Shown: positions 37,862 through 46,897, counted from the first letter of the stretch. The stretch: DNA of 64,000 nucleotides from Streptomyces sp. CT34 (GCF_000805335.1 NZ_KN708638.1:2322566-2386565), one strand, 5' to 3'. Made by a program: numbers and translations. Notes: a model not told the origin generated them from the letters alone.

Positions 37862-39231
37862 CCGCCGCTCTCCGCCTTCAGGCCCTTGCCCCTGAGGTCG
37901 GCGACGGTCTGGCCCTGCACCTTCCGCAGCACGGAGCGGAACGAACTGCCGTCGGCGAGCGCGTCGGTGAAGGCGTCGCCCAGCCGCTGGTAGAGGGTGT
38001 CCACGCCGGGTCCCCACCGCCAGCGGGTGTCGACATGCGCCGCGGCGTCCGCGAACACCGTGCTGTACGCCTGGCCGCCGAAGAAGTCCTTGTCGGCGTC
38101 GAGAGCGGCGGGGGCATAGCCCGTTCTGGCGCTCGGGAAGCCGTAGCCGCCGGCGATCAGCAGCGCGAGGGACCGCGGGTCGGTGTTGAGCCAGAGCGCG
38201 AAGTCCAGGGCGTCCTTGGGATAGGCGGCCCGCGCGAAGACGGCGGTGGTCGAGCCGCCCCAGTTGGCGTACGCCCGGCCGCCGGGCTGCCACTGCGGCA
38301 GCGGTGCGGCCCGCCACTTCCCCTTGGTGCCGGGCGCGTTGCCGGCCAGCAGCGCATCGCCCCAACTGGCGCCCACCCAGGCCGGGATGGCGCCGGTCTG
38401 GATGTCCTTGTACCAGGCGTTCTGGCGGTCCGGGATGGTCTTGACGAGTTGCTGCCGGACGAGGGATTCCCAGTAGTCGGCGACCTTGCGGGTGGGCCCG
38501 TCGTCGAGGTGCACGATCCAGGTGTCGCCCCGGGCGGTGTACCAGGCGGCGCCGGCCTGCCAGGCCAGTCCCGCGAAGCGGTTGCCGTTGGTGGGGGCGA
38601 AGGTGTCGATCCAGGCGCCGTGCCGGCGGATCGCCCTGGCGGCGGCCTCGTACTCGTCCCAGGTCCCCGGGACCGGTACTCCCCACCGGTCGAAGAGGTC
38701 CTTGCGGACGAACAGTCCCATCGGCCCGGACGCCTGCGGAATCGCGTAGATCCGCTTCCCGAAGACGGACTGCTGCCACTGCCAGCCGACGAACTCGCCG
38801 CGGTGGCGGGCGGCGCCGAGCGGGGCGAGGTCGCGCAGGCCGTCGTCGAGCAGGAAGCCGGGGAGCACCGGGAACTCGATCTGGCCCAGGTCGGGCGGGT
38901 TGCCGGCCTTGACGGCGGCGTGCATCTTCGCGTACTGCTGGCCGTTTACGGCGGAGACCTTCTCGACCCTGACCTGCACCTCGGGGTTGCGGCGGTTCCA
39001 CAGGTCGACCGGCCGGTCGATGCCCGGCACCCAGGACCAGAAGGTGAGCGCGATCTTCTGCCCCTTCTTCCGCTCCTTGGGGGCGCCGCCGTCCGGCCCG
39101 GCCGCGCAGCCGGCGAGCGCGAGTCCGGCGGCGGCGCCGGCCGCGCCGCCCAGCACCGTCCGCCGCCGCGGGGCGCCCCCGGCAGGGCCGCCGCCGCTGG
39201 TGCCGCCGCTGGTCGCCTCGCTGCTGGTCAT
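37858..39231 (-). CDS. Solute-binding lipoprotein of the sialidase operon
   Basis: 457-residue family-1 substrate-binding protein. The export signal has a twin-Arg-like RRRTVLGGAAGAAAGLALAG followed by the lipobox Cys near residue 42. The mature domain begins KIALTFWSWVPGIDRPVDLW. ATG 39231 overlaps the sialidase stop. Ligand unknown; context suggests sialic acid or a sialylated/amino sugar released by the neighbouring enzyme. Confidence 0.9.
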   Translation of the reverse strand: MTSSEATSGGTSGGGPAGGAPRRRTVLGGAAGAAAGLALAGCAAGPDGGAPKERKKGQKIALTFWSWVPGIDRPVDLWNRRNPEVQVRVEKVSAVNGQQYAKMHAAVKAGNPPDLGQIEFPVLPGFLLDDGLRDLAPLGAARHRGEFVGWQWQQSVFGKRIYAIPQASGPMGLFVRKDLFDRWGVPVPGTWDEYEAAARAIRRHGAWIDTFAPTNGNRFAGLAWQAGAAWYTARGDTWIVHLDDGPTRKVADYWESLVRQQLVKTIPDRQNAWYKDIQTGAIPAWVGASWGDALLAGNAPGTKGKWRAAPLPQWQPGGRAYANWGGSTTAVFARAAYPKDALDFALWLNTDPRSLALLIAGGYGFPSARTGYAPAALDADKDFFGGQAYSTVFADAAAHVDTRWRWGPGVDTLYQRLGDAFTDALADGSSFRSVLRKVQGQTVADLRGKGLKAESGG

Positions 39232-40412
39232 GCCGGCTCCTTGAGGGGGATGCGGCGGAAGGTGACGGTCTCGTAGGCGCTGAAGTCGCCCGTCTCGTAG
39301 AGCAGTCCGACGCTGCCCCGGTCGAGGCGCACGAGGTCGCAGTAGCCGGCCGGGAGCCCGCTGACGGTGTGCGCGGTGCGCCAGGTCCGTCCGCCGTCGC
39401 GGCTGGCCCGCAGGGTCATCAGGGCGCGTGCGGCGGGGGGCGCGGGCCCGGCGAAGAGCAGTTCGCCGCGGTCGTCGAGGTACAGGGTGCTGCCCTGGAC
39501 CTGCGGCCCGGCCAGCCCCGCCTGCGGCCGGAAGCGGCGGACCAGGCTCTCTCCGCCGTCCGTGGAGACCGCGTCCAGTCGGCGCCAGGCGGCGCTGGCC
39601 GCGTTGCGGGCGTTCACATAGACGGTGCCGCCCGGGAGTTCGGCGGCGGTGGTCTCGTTGGGCGCGGCGAACCGGCCGGTGGTGCCGGGGTCGTGGTCGT
39701 GGTCGTCGTCGGTGTAGCCGATGCGCCAGGTGGCGCCGTCGTCGTCGCTGAGCAGCGCGTGCCCGCCCTCGTAGCGGGGTTCGGTGCCGGTGTCCCCGGG
39801 TTCGGCGGGCGGCAGGGAGTGGTTGGCGGGGACGACCAGCCGGCCGGCGTACGGGCCGTGGCACAGCCGCAGCGCATGGCCGGGCCCGGTGGCGTACCAG
39901 CGCCAAGGGGGCGGCTTGGTCTCGTCGGTGATCTCGCGGGGAGCGCTCCAGCTCGCACCGTCGTCGTCGCTGTACTGGAGCCAGACGCGGCGGCCGTCGG
40001 CGGGCGGGACCTCGCCGCGGCGGATGCGGTCCTCGGTGGCGTCGGCGGCGTTGTGGACCTGGACGAGCAGCACCCGGCCGCCGGCGAGGACGACCGGGGC
40101 GGGGTTGCCGGCCGTGCCGGTGCCGTTGCGGGCGACGCACTGCAACGGACCCCAGGTGTGCCCACCGTCCGCGGAGCGCTTGAGGACGAGGTGGATCTCG
40201 CCGGAGTCGGCGGCCGAGGAGACCCGGCCCTCGGCGAACGCGAGCACGGCCCCCGAGCGCGCCCGCACCACGGCCGGGATCCGGAAGCTCGTGTACCCCT
40301 CGGTCCCGGCCCGGTACGGCACCGAACTCCCGGACCCGGGTGCGTCCTCGTGGGCCGGGGTGCTCGCGGACGGCTCCCAGCCCTCGTGCGGCTCCGAGGT
40401 CTCGTACGCCAC
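39228..40412 (-). CDS. Sialidase-family (GH33-like) glycosidase
   Basis: 394-residue six-bladed propeller. An FRIP motif supplying the carboxylate-binding Arg is near residue 43 (SFRIPAVV). Four Asp-box motifs are visible: SADGGHTW, SDDDGASW, SDDDGATW and SRDGGRTW. There is no signal peptide, so it would act inside the cell on imported substrate or be released by lysis. Start is a GTG at 40412 with GAGGGG upstream. First gene of the transporter operon; operator-like motif 32 nt before the start. Confidence 0.85.
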   Translation of the reverse strand: MAYETSEPHEGWEPSASTPAHEDAPGSGSSVPYRAGTEGYTSFRIPAVVRARSGAVLAFAEGRVSSAADSGEIHLVLKRSADGGHTWGPLQCVARNGTGTAGNPAPVVLAGGRVLLVQVHNAADATEDRIRRGEVPPADGRRVWLQYSDDDGASWSAPREITDETKPPPWRWYATGPGHALRLCHGPYAGRLVVPANHSLPPAEPGDTGTEPRYEGGHALLSDDDGATWRIGYTDDDHDHDPGTTGRFAAPNETTAAELPGGTVYVNARNAASAAWRRLDAVSTDGGESLVRRFRPQAGLAGPQVQGSTLYLDDRGELLFAGPAPPAARALMTLRASRDGGRTWRTAHTVSGLPAGYCDLVRLDRGSVGLLYETGDFSAYETVTFRRIPLKEPA

Positions 40413-40443
40413 GGGTCACCCCTCAACTGGGCAAGGACGTAGG

Positions 40444-40456
40444 ATGTCCCTTGTCC
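40444..40456. promoter_or_regulatory. 13-nt motif upstream of sialidase operon
   Basis: ATGTCCCTTGTCC, a TGTCC-CT-TGTCC direct repeat, occurs here and again at 41540-41552, each about 30 nt from a gene start of the same module. Candidate operator for the GntR-type regulator encoded between them. Between the motif and the GntR stop (40457-40626) I see only imperfect 9-bp repeats near 40550-40600. Confidence 0.6.
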
Positions 40457-40626
40457 TGCGGACCATAGGCAGCGCCCAACTGACCGTCAAGGCACCGCAC
40501 ATGGCGCATTTCCGTGTCGGCAACGGCCCCGTCGACGCCGGGTGAAATCCCGGTGAACGGGGTGGACGGGATGACCAGGACGAACGGGGTGAATGGCGGC
40601 AGGGCGGTATTGCGGACAGCCGCTGT

Positions 40627-41406
40627 TCACCGAGGGGCGCCCGCGCCGCCGCGGCCGGCTGCCCGCCCTTCGGGCGGACGACGGGAGTTCGACGACCGGG
40701 CCTGCGCCGCCGGCCCCCGCTCCTTCCCGGTGAGCCGCCGGCGGATGCCGTCGAAGTGGCGGTGCATCGCGGCCACCGCGCGGTCGCCGTCGCCCGCCTC
40801 CAGCGCGTCGACGATCTCCTGGTGCCGGCGGTAGGTCACCTGGGGGTCCTGCCGGTCGTCGGCCAGGTCCTCGCGGACCCGGCGCAGCGCCGCCCAGAAC
40901 GCGTCCAGCACCTCGCTCAGCAGGTGGTTGCCCAGCGAGCGGTACAGGGCGAGGTGGAAGGCGCGGTCGGTGGCGCTCTGCACCTGGCCGCCGCGCGCCT
41001 CCTCGGCCATCCGCTGCACCAGCCCCTTGAGGACGGTGAGGTCCGCCGCGGGCAGCTCGCGCGCGACGGCGCCGATCAGCCCCGCCTCCAGGGCCTCCCG
41101 GACCTCCATCAGCTCGTACAGGCTCGGCTCCCCCTGGAGGTGGCGGACCGCGGCGCGGAAGGCGACGCCCTCGACGAACGGCTCCAGGCTGAGCGCCCCG
41201 ACGTAGGTGCCGAAGCCGTGCCGGATCTCCACGATCCGCATCGCCTGGAGGGCCTTGAGCGCCTCGCGGACCGAGTTGCGGCTGACGTCGAGCATGGCGA
41301 CCAGCTCGGCCTCGGTGGGCAGCGGGTCGCCCGGGGTCAGCCTGCGCCGCAGGATCAGCTGCTTGATCCGCGCCTGGACGTCCTCGGCCATCGTCCCTCG
41401 CGCCAT
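40627..41406 (-). CDS. GntR/FadR-type regulator of the sialic-acid module
   Basis: 259-residue regulator: winged helix with LPTEAELVAMLDVSRNSVRE near residues 30-49 and a C-terminal all-helical FCD domain (metal-binding His and Asp candidates in REALEAGLIG, DRAFHLALYRSLGNHLL and RRHQEIVDALEAGD). Such proteins usually respond to a sugar acid or its catabolite. It lies between the two outward promoters carrying the 13-nt motif. ATG 41406 follows GAGG; ATG 41391 is an alternative. Confidence 0.88.
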   Translation of the reverse strand: MARGTMAEDVQARIKQLILRRRLTPGDPLPTEAELVAMLDVSRNSVREALKALQAMRIVEIRHGFGTYVGALSLEPFVEGVAFRAAVRHLQGEPSLYELMEVREALEAGLIGAVARELPAADLTVLKGLVQRMAEEARGGQVQSATDRAFHLALYRSLGNHLLSEVLDAFWAALRRVREDLADDRQDPQVTYRRHQEIVDALEAGDGDRAVAAMHRHFDGIRRRLTGKERGPAAQARSSNSRRPPEGRAAGRGGAGAPR

Positions 41407-41539
41407 CCCTATCGCCCTCTTCCTCTGCCGCGCCCTCACCTGCCGCGCGCCGCCGGCCCGTTCGGCCCGCGCCGGGGCCGGGAATCCTTGACCGTGCGCC
41501 TGCGCGCATGCCTATTGTGACCGCGGCATCGGACCTCCC

Positions 41540-41552
41540 ATGTCCCTTGTCC
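41540..41552. promoter_or_regulatory. 13-nt motif upstream of the aldolase gene
   Basis: Second exact copy of ATGTCCCTTGTCC, ending 27 nt before the ATG at 41580 and inside the 173-bp divergent spacer between the GntR gene and the lyase gene. Confidence 0.6.
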
Positions 41553-41579
41553 CAGCTCAGAGCCGCCCTTGGAGGCCCC

Positions 41580-42539
41580 ATGGCACTCCCCGCCCCGCCG
41601 CACGGCGTCATCCCCCCGGTCTGCACCCCGCTCGACGCGCGCGGCGAGGTCGACACCGCCTCCCTCGCCCGCCTTGTCGAGCACCTCCTCGACGGGGGCG
41701 TCCACGGCCTGTTCGCACTCGGATCCACCAGCGAGGCGGCCTACCTGACCGACCGTCAGCGCGCGGTCGCCCTGGAGACCGTCGTCACCGCCGCACGCGG
41801 CCGGGTCCCGGTGCTCGCCGGGGTCATCGACACCACCACCGCCCGCGTACTCGACCACGCCAGGGCCGCCGCCCGGCTGGGCGCCGACGCGCTGGTCGCC
41901 ACCGCCCCCTTCTACACCCGCACCCACCCCCGCGAGATCGCCGCCCACTTCCGGCACCTGCGCACCGCCACCGGCCTGCCCCTCGTCGCGTACGACATCC
42001 CGGCGGCGGTACACAACAAGCTGACCCCGGCTCTGGTCCGCGAGCTGGCCGCGGACGGCACGCTGACCGGCCTGAAGGACAGCAGCGGCGACGACAACTC
42101 ACTGCGCCGGCTGCTGGTCTCCCTCGGCGGCCGGACCGCCCGCCCGGCCGGCCCCGCGCCCGGCTTCGCGGTCCTCACCGGCTCCGAACTCACCGCGGAC
42201 GCCGCCCTGTTGGCCGGTGCGGACGGGATCGTTCCGGGCCTGGGCAACGTCGACCCGGCGGGCTACGTCCGCCTCTACGACGCCGCGCGTGCCGGCGACT
42301 GGCCCCGGGCCGCCGCCGAACAGGAGCGCCTGGTCGCGCTGTTCGCGATGACCGACGCCGGCCCGGAGAGCGAGATGGGCCGCAGCTCCTCGGCCCTGGG
42401 CGCCTTCAAGGCGGCGCTCCAGCTCCTCGGCGTCATCGAGGGACGCGCCACGGCGCTGCCGCAGGTCCCGCTGAGCGAGGAAGCGGTGAGGGAGGTAGGA
42501 CGTCGGCTGAACGAGGCGGGCCTGCGACCGGGCCCGTAG
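41580..42539 (+). CDS. DHDPS/N-acetylneuraminate lyase-family aldolase
   Basis: 319-residue class I pyruvate aldolase (TIM barrel). The Schiff-base Lys is in TGLKDSSGD near residue 167, the catalytic Tyr in VAYDIPAAVHNKL near 138, and the carboxylate-binding motif is GSTSEAAYLT near 50 (variant of GTTGE). Beside a sialidase and an ABC importer the best reading is sialic acid cleavage to an N-acetylhexosamine plus pyruvate, but other 2-keto-3-deoxy acids are possible. GGAGG five bases before ATG 41580. Kinase and epimerase partners are not present here. Confidence 0.85.
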   Translation: MALPAPPHGVIPPVCTPLDARGEVDTASLARLVEHLLDGGVHGLFALGSTSEAAYLTDRQRAVALETVVTAARGRVPVLAGVIDTTTARVLDHARAAARLGADALVATAPFYTRTHPREIAAHFRHLRTATGLPLVAYDIPAAVHNKLTPALVRELAADGTLTGLKDSSGDDNSLRRLLVSLGGRTARPAGPAPGFAVLTGSELTADAALLAGADGIVPGLGNVDPAGYVRLYDAARAGDWPRAAAEQERLVALFAMTDAGPESEMGRSSSALGAFKAALQLLGVIEGRATALPQVPLSEEAVREVGRRLNEAGLRPGP

Positions 42540-42770
42540 CCGAGCAGCCGGCCCTGTAGCCGGGCGACCGGTCCCGAAGCCGGGCCGCGGACCCCCGGCC
42601 GGACACCCGCACCCGAAGACCCGCGTCCGGGCCCCACGCCCCGACACCCGAACCCCGGCACCCGAACCCTGACCCCCGCTCCCCTCGGCCTCCCCCGCCG
42701 GACCTCCTTACGGGTGACGCCGCGCCGAGCGGCCCCCCGGAGGCCCGGCGCTGCGGCAGTATGCCGCGCC

Positions 42771-43406
42771 ATGGATGCCGTACGAGTCGCCCTGCTGCGC
42801 GAGGTCCTCGCCGGAACCGAGTGGGTGCAGGCCAGCCGCCGGTTCGCCGGTTCGCTGCGGGCCGCGGTCGCCCCGCACGGCGGCGGACTGCTGCTGGTCG
42901 GCAGCGCCACGTACGAGCCCTGGCACCTGGCCGCCCACCTGGACGAGGAGGCCGCCTGGTCGGGCCTGCCGGAGCTGTCGCCGACCCTGGTGCGCCACCG
43001 GGTCCCGGGTGAGGCGCCGGCGCATCTCGCCGTCGGACTGGGGCGGCTGGCGGCGGCCGGGCGCGGGGCGACGCTGCTGGTGGTGGCGCCGGGCCAGCCG
43101 GGCGCCGGGCTGCTGGAGCGGGTGCACGACGCCCGCCGCAACGGCGCCACGGTGCTCGCCCTGGACGGCGGCGACCGCGATCTGCACTCCCTGGCGCACG
43201 ACGCGCTGGCCGCTCCCCCGCCCCCGCCCGAGGGCACCGTGGGCACCCCGCAGGGCCGGGACCTGGACCTGGACACCGTCCAGCACCTGGTCAGCGCCGC
43301 CGCCGGGGAGAATGCCGGGCCCGCGCCCCGCCGCCACCGCCGCTTCCGCGACCGCCTCTCCCGCCTCGCCGACAGCCTCTCGGCCCCGCCCCCGCCCCGC
43401 TGGTAA
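42771..43406 (+). CDS. Conserved-looking hypothetical protein
   Basis: 211 residues, cytoplasmic, not recognised. Alternating hydrophobic strands and helices (GGGLLLVGSATYEPWHLAAH, ATLLVVAPGQPGAGLLERV, GATVLALDGGDRDLHSLAHD) suggest a Rossmann-like or SIS-like fold. The last 30 residues are Arg- then Pro-rich. No ribosome site is seen before ATG 42771, so it may be leaderless. The 231 bp before it are repeats of CCGG/CCCG-rich units without a gene. Confidence 0.65.
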   Translation: MDAVRVALLREVLAGTEWVQASRRFAGSLRAAVAPHGGGLLLVGSATYEPWHLAAHLDEEAAWSGLPELSPTLVRHRVPGEAPAHLAVGLGRLAAAGRGATLLVVAPGQPGAGLLERVHDARRNGATVLALDGGDRDLHSLAHDALAAPPPPPEGTVGTPQGRDLDLDTVQHLVSAAAGENAGPAPRRHRRFRDRLSRLADSLSAPPPPRW

Positions 43407-43473
43407 CCGCCCGGCCCCGGCTGCCGCACGGGCCCGCCGCCCACGAGGACGGAGGGCGCCCGAGGAGCACCGT

Positions 43474-43620
43474 TGGACGTCCTACGACCGGGCCCAGGAG
43501 GGGAGGGGGACCAGGGATCGTCCTACGAGAACCGGGGACGCCCACGACCAGGACCGGGGATCGTGTTACGAGGAGGGGGATCGCCCTGTAGGGGACCGCC
43601 CTATGAGGAGGGAGAGCCTC
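43474..43620. repeat. Imperfect 20-30 nt repeats containing CCTACGA
   Basis: GTCCTACGA, CGTCCTACGAG, GTGTTACGAGG and CCTCCTACGAGG recur within 150 bp, with GGACCAGGGATCGT and GGACCGGGGATCGT as the longest match. The tract lies beyond the convergent ends of the 211- and 82-residue genes and holds no ORF. Confidence 0.5.
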
Positions 43621-43869
43621 CTACGAGGAGCGGGGCTCGTCCCCGTCGTCGCCCTGGCCCTTTCCCATGTCGTGCCACTTGGGGTCGGTCTCCCACTCCA
43701 GGTTCCGCTCGCGCGCGGTCTCCATGGCGTGGGCCGCCTCCTCGCGGCTGCGGTACGGGCCGAACCGGTCGGCCGCCCGGCACTGGGGGCCCTCCTCGAC
43801 CGTCCCGTGCCTGAGGCAGTAGAACCACTCGCCCGGCTTGCCGACCGTCCGCCGCTTGAACAGCGCCAT
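43621..43869 (-). CDS. Small conserved-type protein divergent from map
   Basis: 82 residues: [20 protein letters not shown] then [18 protein letters not shown] and an acidic end. A Cys-x3-His and a later Cys could bind metal, but this is speculative. The protein is soluble and function unknown. GGGAGG seven bases before ATG 43869 and good codon bias support it. Confidence 0.75.
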   Translation of the reverse strand: MALFKRRTVGKPGEWFYCLRHGTVEEGPQCRAADRFGPYRSREEAAHAMETARERNLEWETDPKWHDMGKGQGDDGDEPRSS

Positions 43870-43936
43870 TGCCGCCTCCCGTACCTGGCTCCAGTGCCAC
43901 CATCCTGCCCGACGGGCCGCGGATACACTCGCTGGC

Positions 43937-44794
43937 ATGTCTGGCCAGTCGCTTCTTGTCCCGGGGAAGATCTCCCCCACCCGCCCCGTCCCCGCCTCGA
44001 TCCCGCGCCCCGAGTACGTAGGAAAGGCCGCACCCACCCCGTACACGGGCCCGGAGGTGCAGGACTCCGACACCATCGAGCGGATGCGGATCGCCGGCCG
44101 GATCGCCGCGCAGGCGATGGCGGAGGCCGCCAAGCTGATCGCGCCGGGCGTGACCACCGATGAACTGGACCGGGTCGCCCACGAGTTCATGTGCGACCAC
44201 GGCGCCTACCCCTCCACACTCGGCTACCGCGGCTTCCCCAAGTCCCTGTGCTCCTCGCTCAACGAGGTCATCTGCCACGGCATCCCGGACTCGACCGTCC
44301 TGAAGGACGGCGACATCGTGAACCTCGACGTGACCGCGTACATCCACGGCGTGCACGGCGACAACAACGCCACCTATCTGTGCGGCGACGTGGACGAGGA
44401 GTCCCGGCTGCTGGTGGAGCGCACCCGTGAAGCGCTCAACCGCGCGATCAAGGCCGTCAGGCCGGGCCGCCAGATCAACATCATCGGCCGGGTCATCGAG
44501 TCGTACGCCAAGCGCTTCGGATACGGCGTGGTCCGCGACTTCACCGGGCACGGCATCAACTCGTCGTTCCACTCCGGCCTGATCGTTCCGCACTACGACA
44601 GCCCGCACCACACCACCGACATCAGGCCCGGGATGACCTTCACCATCGAGCCGATGCTGACGCTGGGCACGTACGAGTACGACATGTGGGAGGACGGCTG
44701 GACGGTGGTCACCAAGGACCGCAAGCGGACCGCGCAGTTCGAGCACACGCTAGTGGTGACGGAGACCGGGGCGGAGATCCTCACGCTCCCCTGA
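43937..44794 (+). CDS. map: Type I methionine aminopeptidase
   Basis: Removes the initiator Met from nascent proteins (285 residues). Dinuclear metal ligands are in NLDVTAY (Asp), GDNNATY (Asp), FTGHGIN (His), TIEPM (Glu) and FEHTL (Glu). The roughly 40-residue N-terminal extension ([18 protein letters not shown]) is the type seen in actinobacterial MetAPs with an SH3-binding-like segment. A TACACT -10-like hexamer sits about 13 nt before the ATG, so the mRNA may be nearly leaderless. Confidence 0.93.
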   Translation: MSGQSLLVPGKISPTRPVPASIPRPEYVGKAAPTPYTGPEVQDSDTIERMRIAGRIAAQAMAEAAKLIAPGVTTDELDRVAHEFMCDHGAYPSTLGYRGFPKSLCSSLNEVICHGIPDSTVLKDGDIVNLDVTAYIHGVHGDNNATYLCGDVDEESRLLVERTREALNRAIKAVRPGRQINIIGRVIESYAKRFGYGVVRDFTGHGINSSFHSGLIVPHYDSPHHTTDIRPGMTFTIEPMLTLGTYEYDMWEDGWTVVTKDRKRTAQFEHTLVVTETGAEILTLP

Positions 44795-44838
44795 TGCCGC
44801 CCTGATGCCGCTGGATTCGGGCAGGAGTAGGGTTTTTA

Positions 44839-44853
44839 CCGACAGCTTGTCGG
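44839..44853. promoter_or_regulatory. Inverted repeat upstream of haem oxygenase
   Basis: CCGACA-GCT-TGTCGG follows a TTTTTA tract in the map/haem oxygenase spacer. It may be an operator of the oxygenase gene. It does not match a DtxR/DmdR iron box. Confidence 0.4.
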
Positions 44854-44992
44854 GAACAGGTTGACCGGGGCGGCTCCTCCGTAGTTGGGTAACGCCGAGT
44901 TGTCAGGCTGCGGCGCCCCGGGTTCCCGGGGCGCGGCGTCCCCGTGGCGCCGGCCTGTTCCCGTCCGCTCCCCCGGCCCCCGGAGGTCCGCC

Positions 44993-45691
44993 TTGGAAGC
45001 GTCCAGCCCGACCCCGCCCGCGCCGTCCACGCCGTCCGCGCCGTCCACGCCGTTCTCCACGGTTATCCGCACCGCGTCCCAGGCACAGCACACCGAGGCC
45101 GAGAACTCCTCGTTCATGGGCGACCTCCTCGGCGGCAGGCTCGGCGTCGCGGCCTACCGGCGCTACACCGAGCAGCTCTGGTTCGTCTACCGCGCGCTGG
45201 AGGACGCCTCCGGGACCCTGGCCGCCGACCCGGTCGCGGGCCCCTTCATTCGCCCGGAGCTCGCCCGCACCGCCGAGTTGGAGCGCGACCTCGCCCATCT
45301 CGGCGGCGCCTCCTGGCGGACCGGCCTGGAGCCCCTGCCGGCCACCGCCGCGTACGCCGACCGTATCGCCTGCTGCGCCCGCGACTGGCCGGCCGGCTAT
45401 GTCGCCCACCACTACACCCGCTATCTCGGCGACCTCTCCGGCGGCCAGATCATCCGCGGCACCGCCGAGAAGACCTGGGGCTTCGCGCGCAAGGGCGACG
45501 GCGTCCGCTTCTACGTCTTCGAGGAGATAGCCAACCCCGCCGCCTTCAAGCGCGAATACCGCGAGCTCCTGGACGCGCTGCCGGTCGACGACCTGGAGAA
45601 GCAGCGGGTGGTCGACGAGTGCAAGCGCGCGTTCGCGCTGAACAGCGCGGTGTTCCGGGAGCTGGGCGAGCAGTTCCCGATGAGCGCGTAA
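44993..45691 (+). CDS. Haem oxygenase (HmuO-like)
   Basis: Degrades haem to biliverdin, CO and iron (232 residues). The proximal haem-ligand His is in AQHTEAENSSFM near residue 33, and the distal helix reads YTRYLGDLSGGQI near 143-155, the Gly-rich kink above haem. I choose the TTG at 44993 because CGGAGG is six bases upstream and the first residues (LEASSPTPP) then lead directly into the helix; frames opening further upstream lack ribosome sites. Context: a PhzF-like gene converges from the right and an iron box lies 1.2 kb away. Confidence 0.88.
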   Translation: MEASSPTPPAPSTPSAPSTPFSTVIRTASQAQHTEAENSSFMGDLLGGRLGVAAYRRYTEQLWFVYRALEDASGTLAADPVAGPFIRPELARTAELERDLAHLGGASWRTGLEPLPATAAYADRIACCARDWPAGYVAHHYTRYLGDLSGGQIIRGTAEKTWGFARKGDGVRFYVFEEIANPAAFKREYRELLDALPVDDLEKQRVVDECKRAFALNSAVFRELGEQFPMSA

Positions 45692-45764
45692 CGGCGCCGG
45701 GGACGGGACAGGGCGCACCGGCCGCCGCGCCGCACGGGCCCCGCACAGCACCCGCCCCGCAGCG

Positions 45765-46580
45765 CTATGCGGCCTCGGCGCGCACCCGCCCGCCGACCTC
45801 GATCGTGCCGTCCGGGTACGTCCGCGTGCGGATCTGCGAGCCGACGCCCTGGCGGATGTCCAGCGGGCGGCCGAGCTGATGCGTCAGGAGCAGGGCGGCG
45901 GCGCCGGTGGCCTCGTCCTCGACGATGCCGTCGCCGCGCCGCGGGAACGCCCGCGCGCGGACCACGCCCGCGGCCTCGTCCAGCCAGGCCCAGGCGTAGA
46001 GCCAGCCCTCCCCCGGCGGCGGCGCGGGCAGCGCGTCGACCGCCGCGGCGGAGGGGTACTGCTCGGTGGTGCGGTGGGTGACCCACTCGGCGCGCCCGCG
46101 CACCCAGGTGAGGTCCCCGTCGTGACGGACCGCGACGTCGCCGGCCGGCGGGCGCAGCACGGCCGGCGGGCGGCCCTGGCTCCGCAGCAGCCAGGCCAGG
46201 CCGACGAGGGGGTGGCCGGCGAACGGGAGCCGGACACTGGGGGTGTGGATGTCGGCGGTGCCGCGGGCGGCGTCGTCGAGGAACACCGTCTCGCTGAAGC
46301 CGAGTTCGGCGGCGAGAGTGGCGCGGGCGGCCGGGTCGGGGAGGGCGGCGCCGTCGCGCACGACGCCCAGCAGGTTGCCGCCGGCGCCCGCCGGCCCGCA
46401 GAACACCCGCAGCACATCCACCTCCACCTCCACGCCCACATCCACGGCGCCGGCCACGACCGCCGCCGCGGCGGCACCGCCGGCGGCAGCGACATCATTC
46501 GCGTCGGTTCTCGCCTCAGTTCTCGCGACGGTATCCGTGTCGGTATTCGTGTCGGTCGTCTCCGCGTTCCAGTCCGTCAT
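45765..46580 (-). CDS. PhzF-family isomerase/epimerase, copy 1
   Basis: About 271 residues with the diaminopimelate-epimerase-like double fold. Family blocks: VFCGPAGAGGNLLGVV, FSETVFLDD (with the catalytic-type Glu), LPFAGHPLVG and EDEATGAAALLLTHQLG. The conserved fold starts only after about 50 residues of low-complexity sequence (TDTNTDTDTV, an Ala run, VEVEVDV), so the true start may be an internal GTG near 46430. It begins nine bases after a small His-rich ORF and probably shares its iron-box promoter. Reaction unknown. Confidence 0.8.
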   Translation of the reverse strand: MTDWNAETTDTNTDTDTVARTEARTDANDVAAAGGAAAAAVVAGAVDVGVEVEVDVLRVFCGPAGAGGNLLGVVRDGAALPDPAARATLAAELGFSETVFLDDAARGTADIHTPSVRLPFAGHPLVGLAWLLRSQGRPPAVLRPPAGDVAVRHDGDLTWVRGRAEWVTHRTTEQYPSAAAVDALPAPPPGEGWLYAWAWLDEAAGVVRARAFPRRGDGIVEDEATGAAALLLTHQLGRPLDIRQGVGSQIRTRTYPDGTIEVGGRVRAEAA

Positions 46581-46588
46581 CCCGGCAT

Positions 46589-46831
46589 TCAACAGGACGC
46601 CCGGGCACCGGAGTCGGGGCGGGGGCGTCCGGGCGCGGGTACGGGGGTGGGGGCGGTGCGGCGCGGGGCCGTGCCGAACTCGGGGGCGACGACCCGGACC
46701 AGCCCCCGCCGTAGCCCCGCGCACAGCACCCGGACGCGGGCGCCGGCGCGGGTACGGGTCTGGCCATGGGTGCGGGCGTGGGTGTGGGCGTGGGTGTGGG
46801 TATGGAGCCGGAGGTGGCGGTGACGGCGCAT
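46589..46831 (-). CDS. Small His/Arg-rich protein behind an iron box
   Basis: 80 residues: MRRHRHLRLHTHTHAHTHAR leads into a basic middle with one Cys (VRVLCAGLRRGLVRVV), then a Pro/Arg-rich end terminating in Cys. Eight of the first 22 residues are His. ATG 46831 has a strong GGAAGGGG site and lies 66 nt downstream of the iron box; the stop is eight bases before the PhzF ATG. It could be a metal-binding peptide, a regulatory leader or an artefact of GTGGGT repeats; G/C third positions and the ribosome site favour a real gene. Unrecognised. Confidence 0.5.
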   Translation of the reverse strand: MRRHRHLRLHTHTHAHTHARTHGQTRTRAGARVRVLCAGLRRGLVRVVAPEFGTAPRRTAPTPVPAPGRPRPDSGARASC

Positions 46832-46897
46832 GGGACCCCTTCCCGAGGAAGCCGAGAAAGCCGAGGAGCTCGTGAAGGCAGTTGCCTGGGCGAGCAC

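Noticed and set aside
39232..40419. Extended N-terminus of the binding lipoprotein through the sialidase gene
   Set aside because: It would bury the export signal and lipobox in mid-protein; the ATGA overlap gives a standard start.
44839..44853. Iron box for haem oxygenase
   Set aside because: The inverted repeat CCGACA/TGTCGG does not match the TTAGG-type iron-box pattern.
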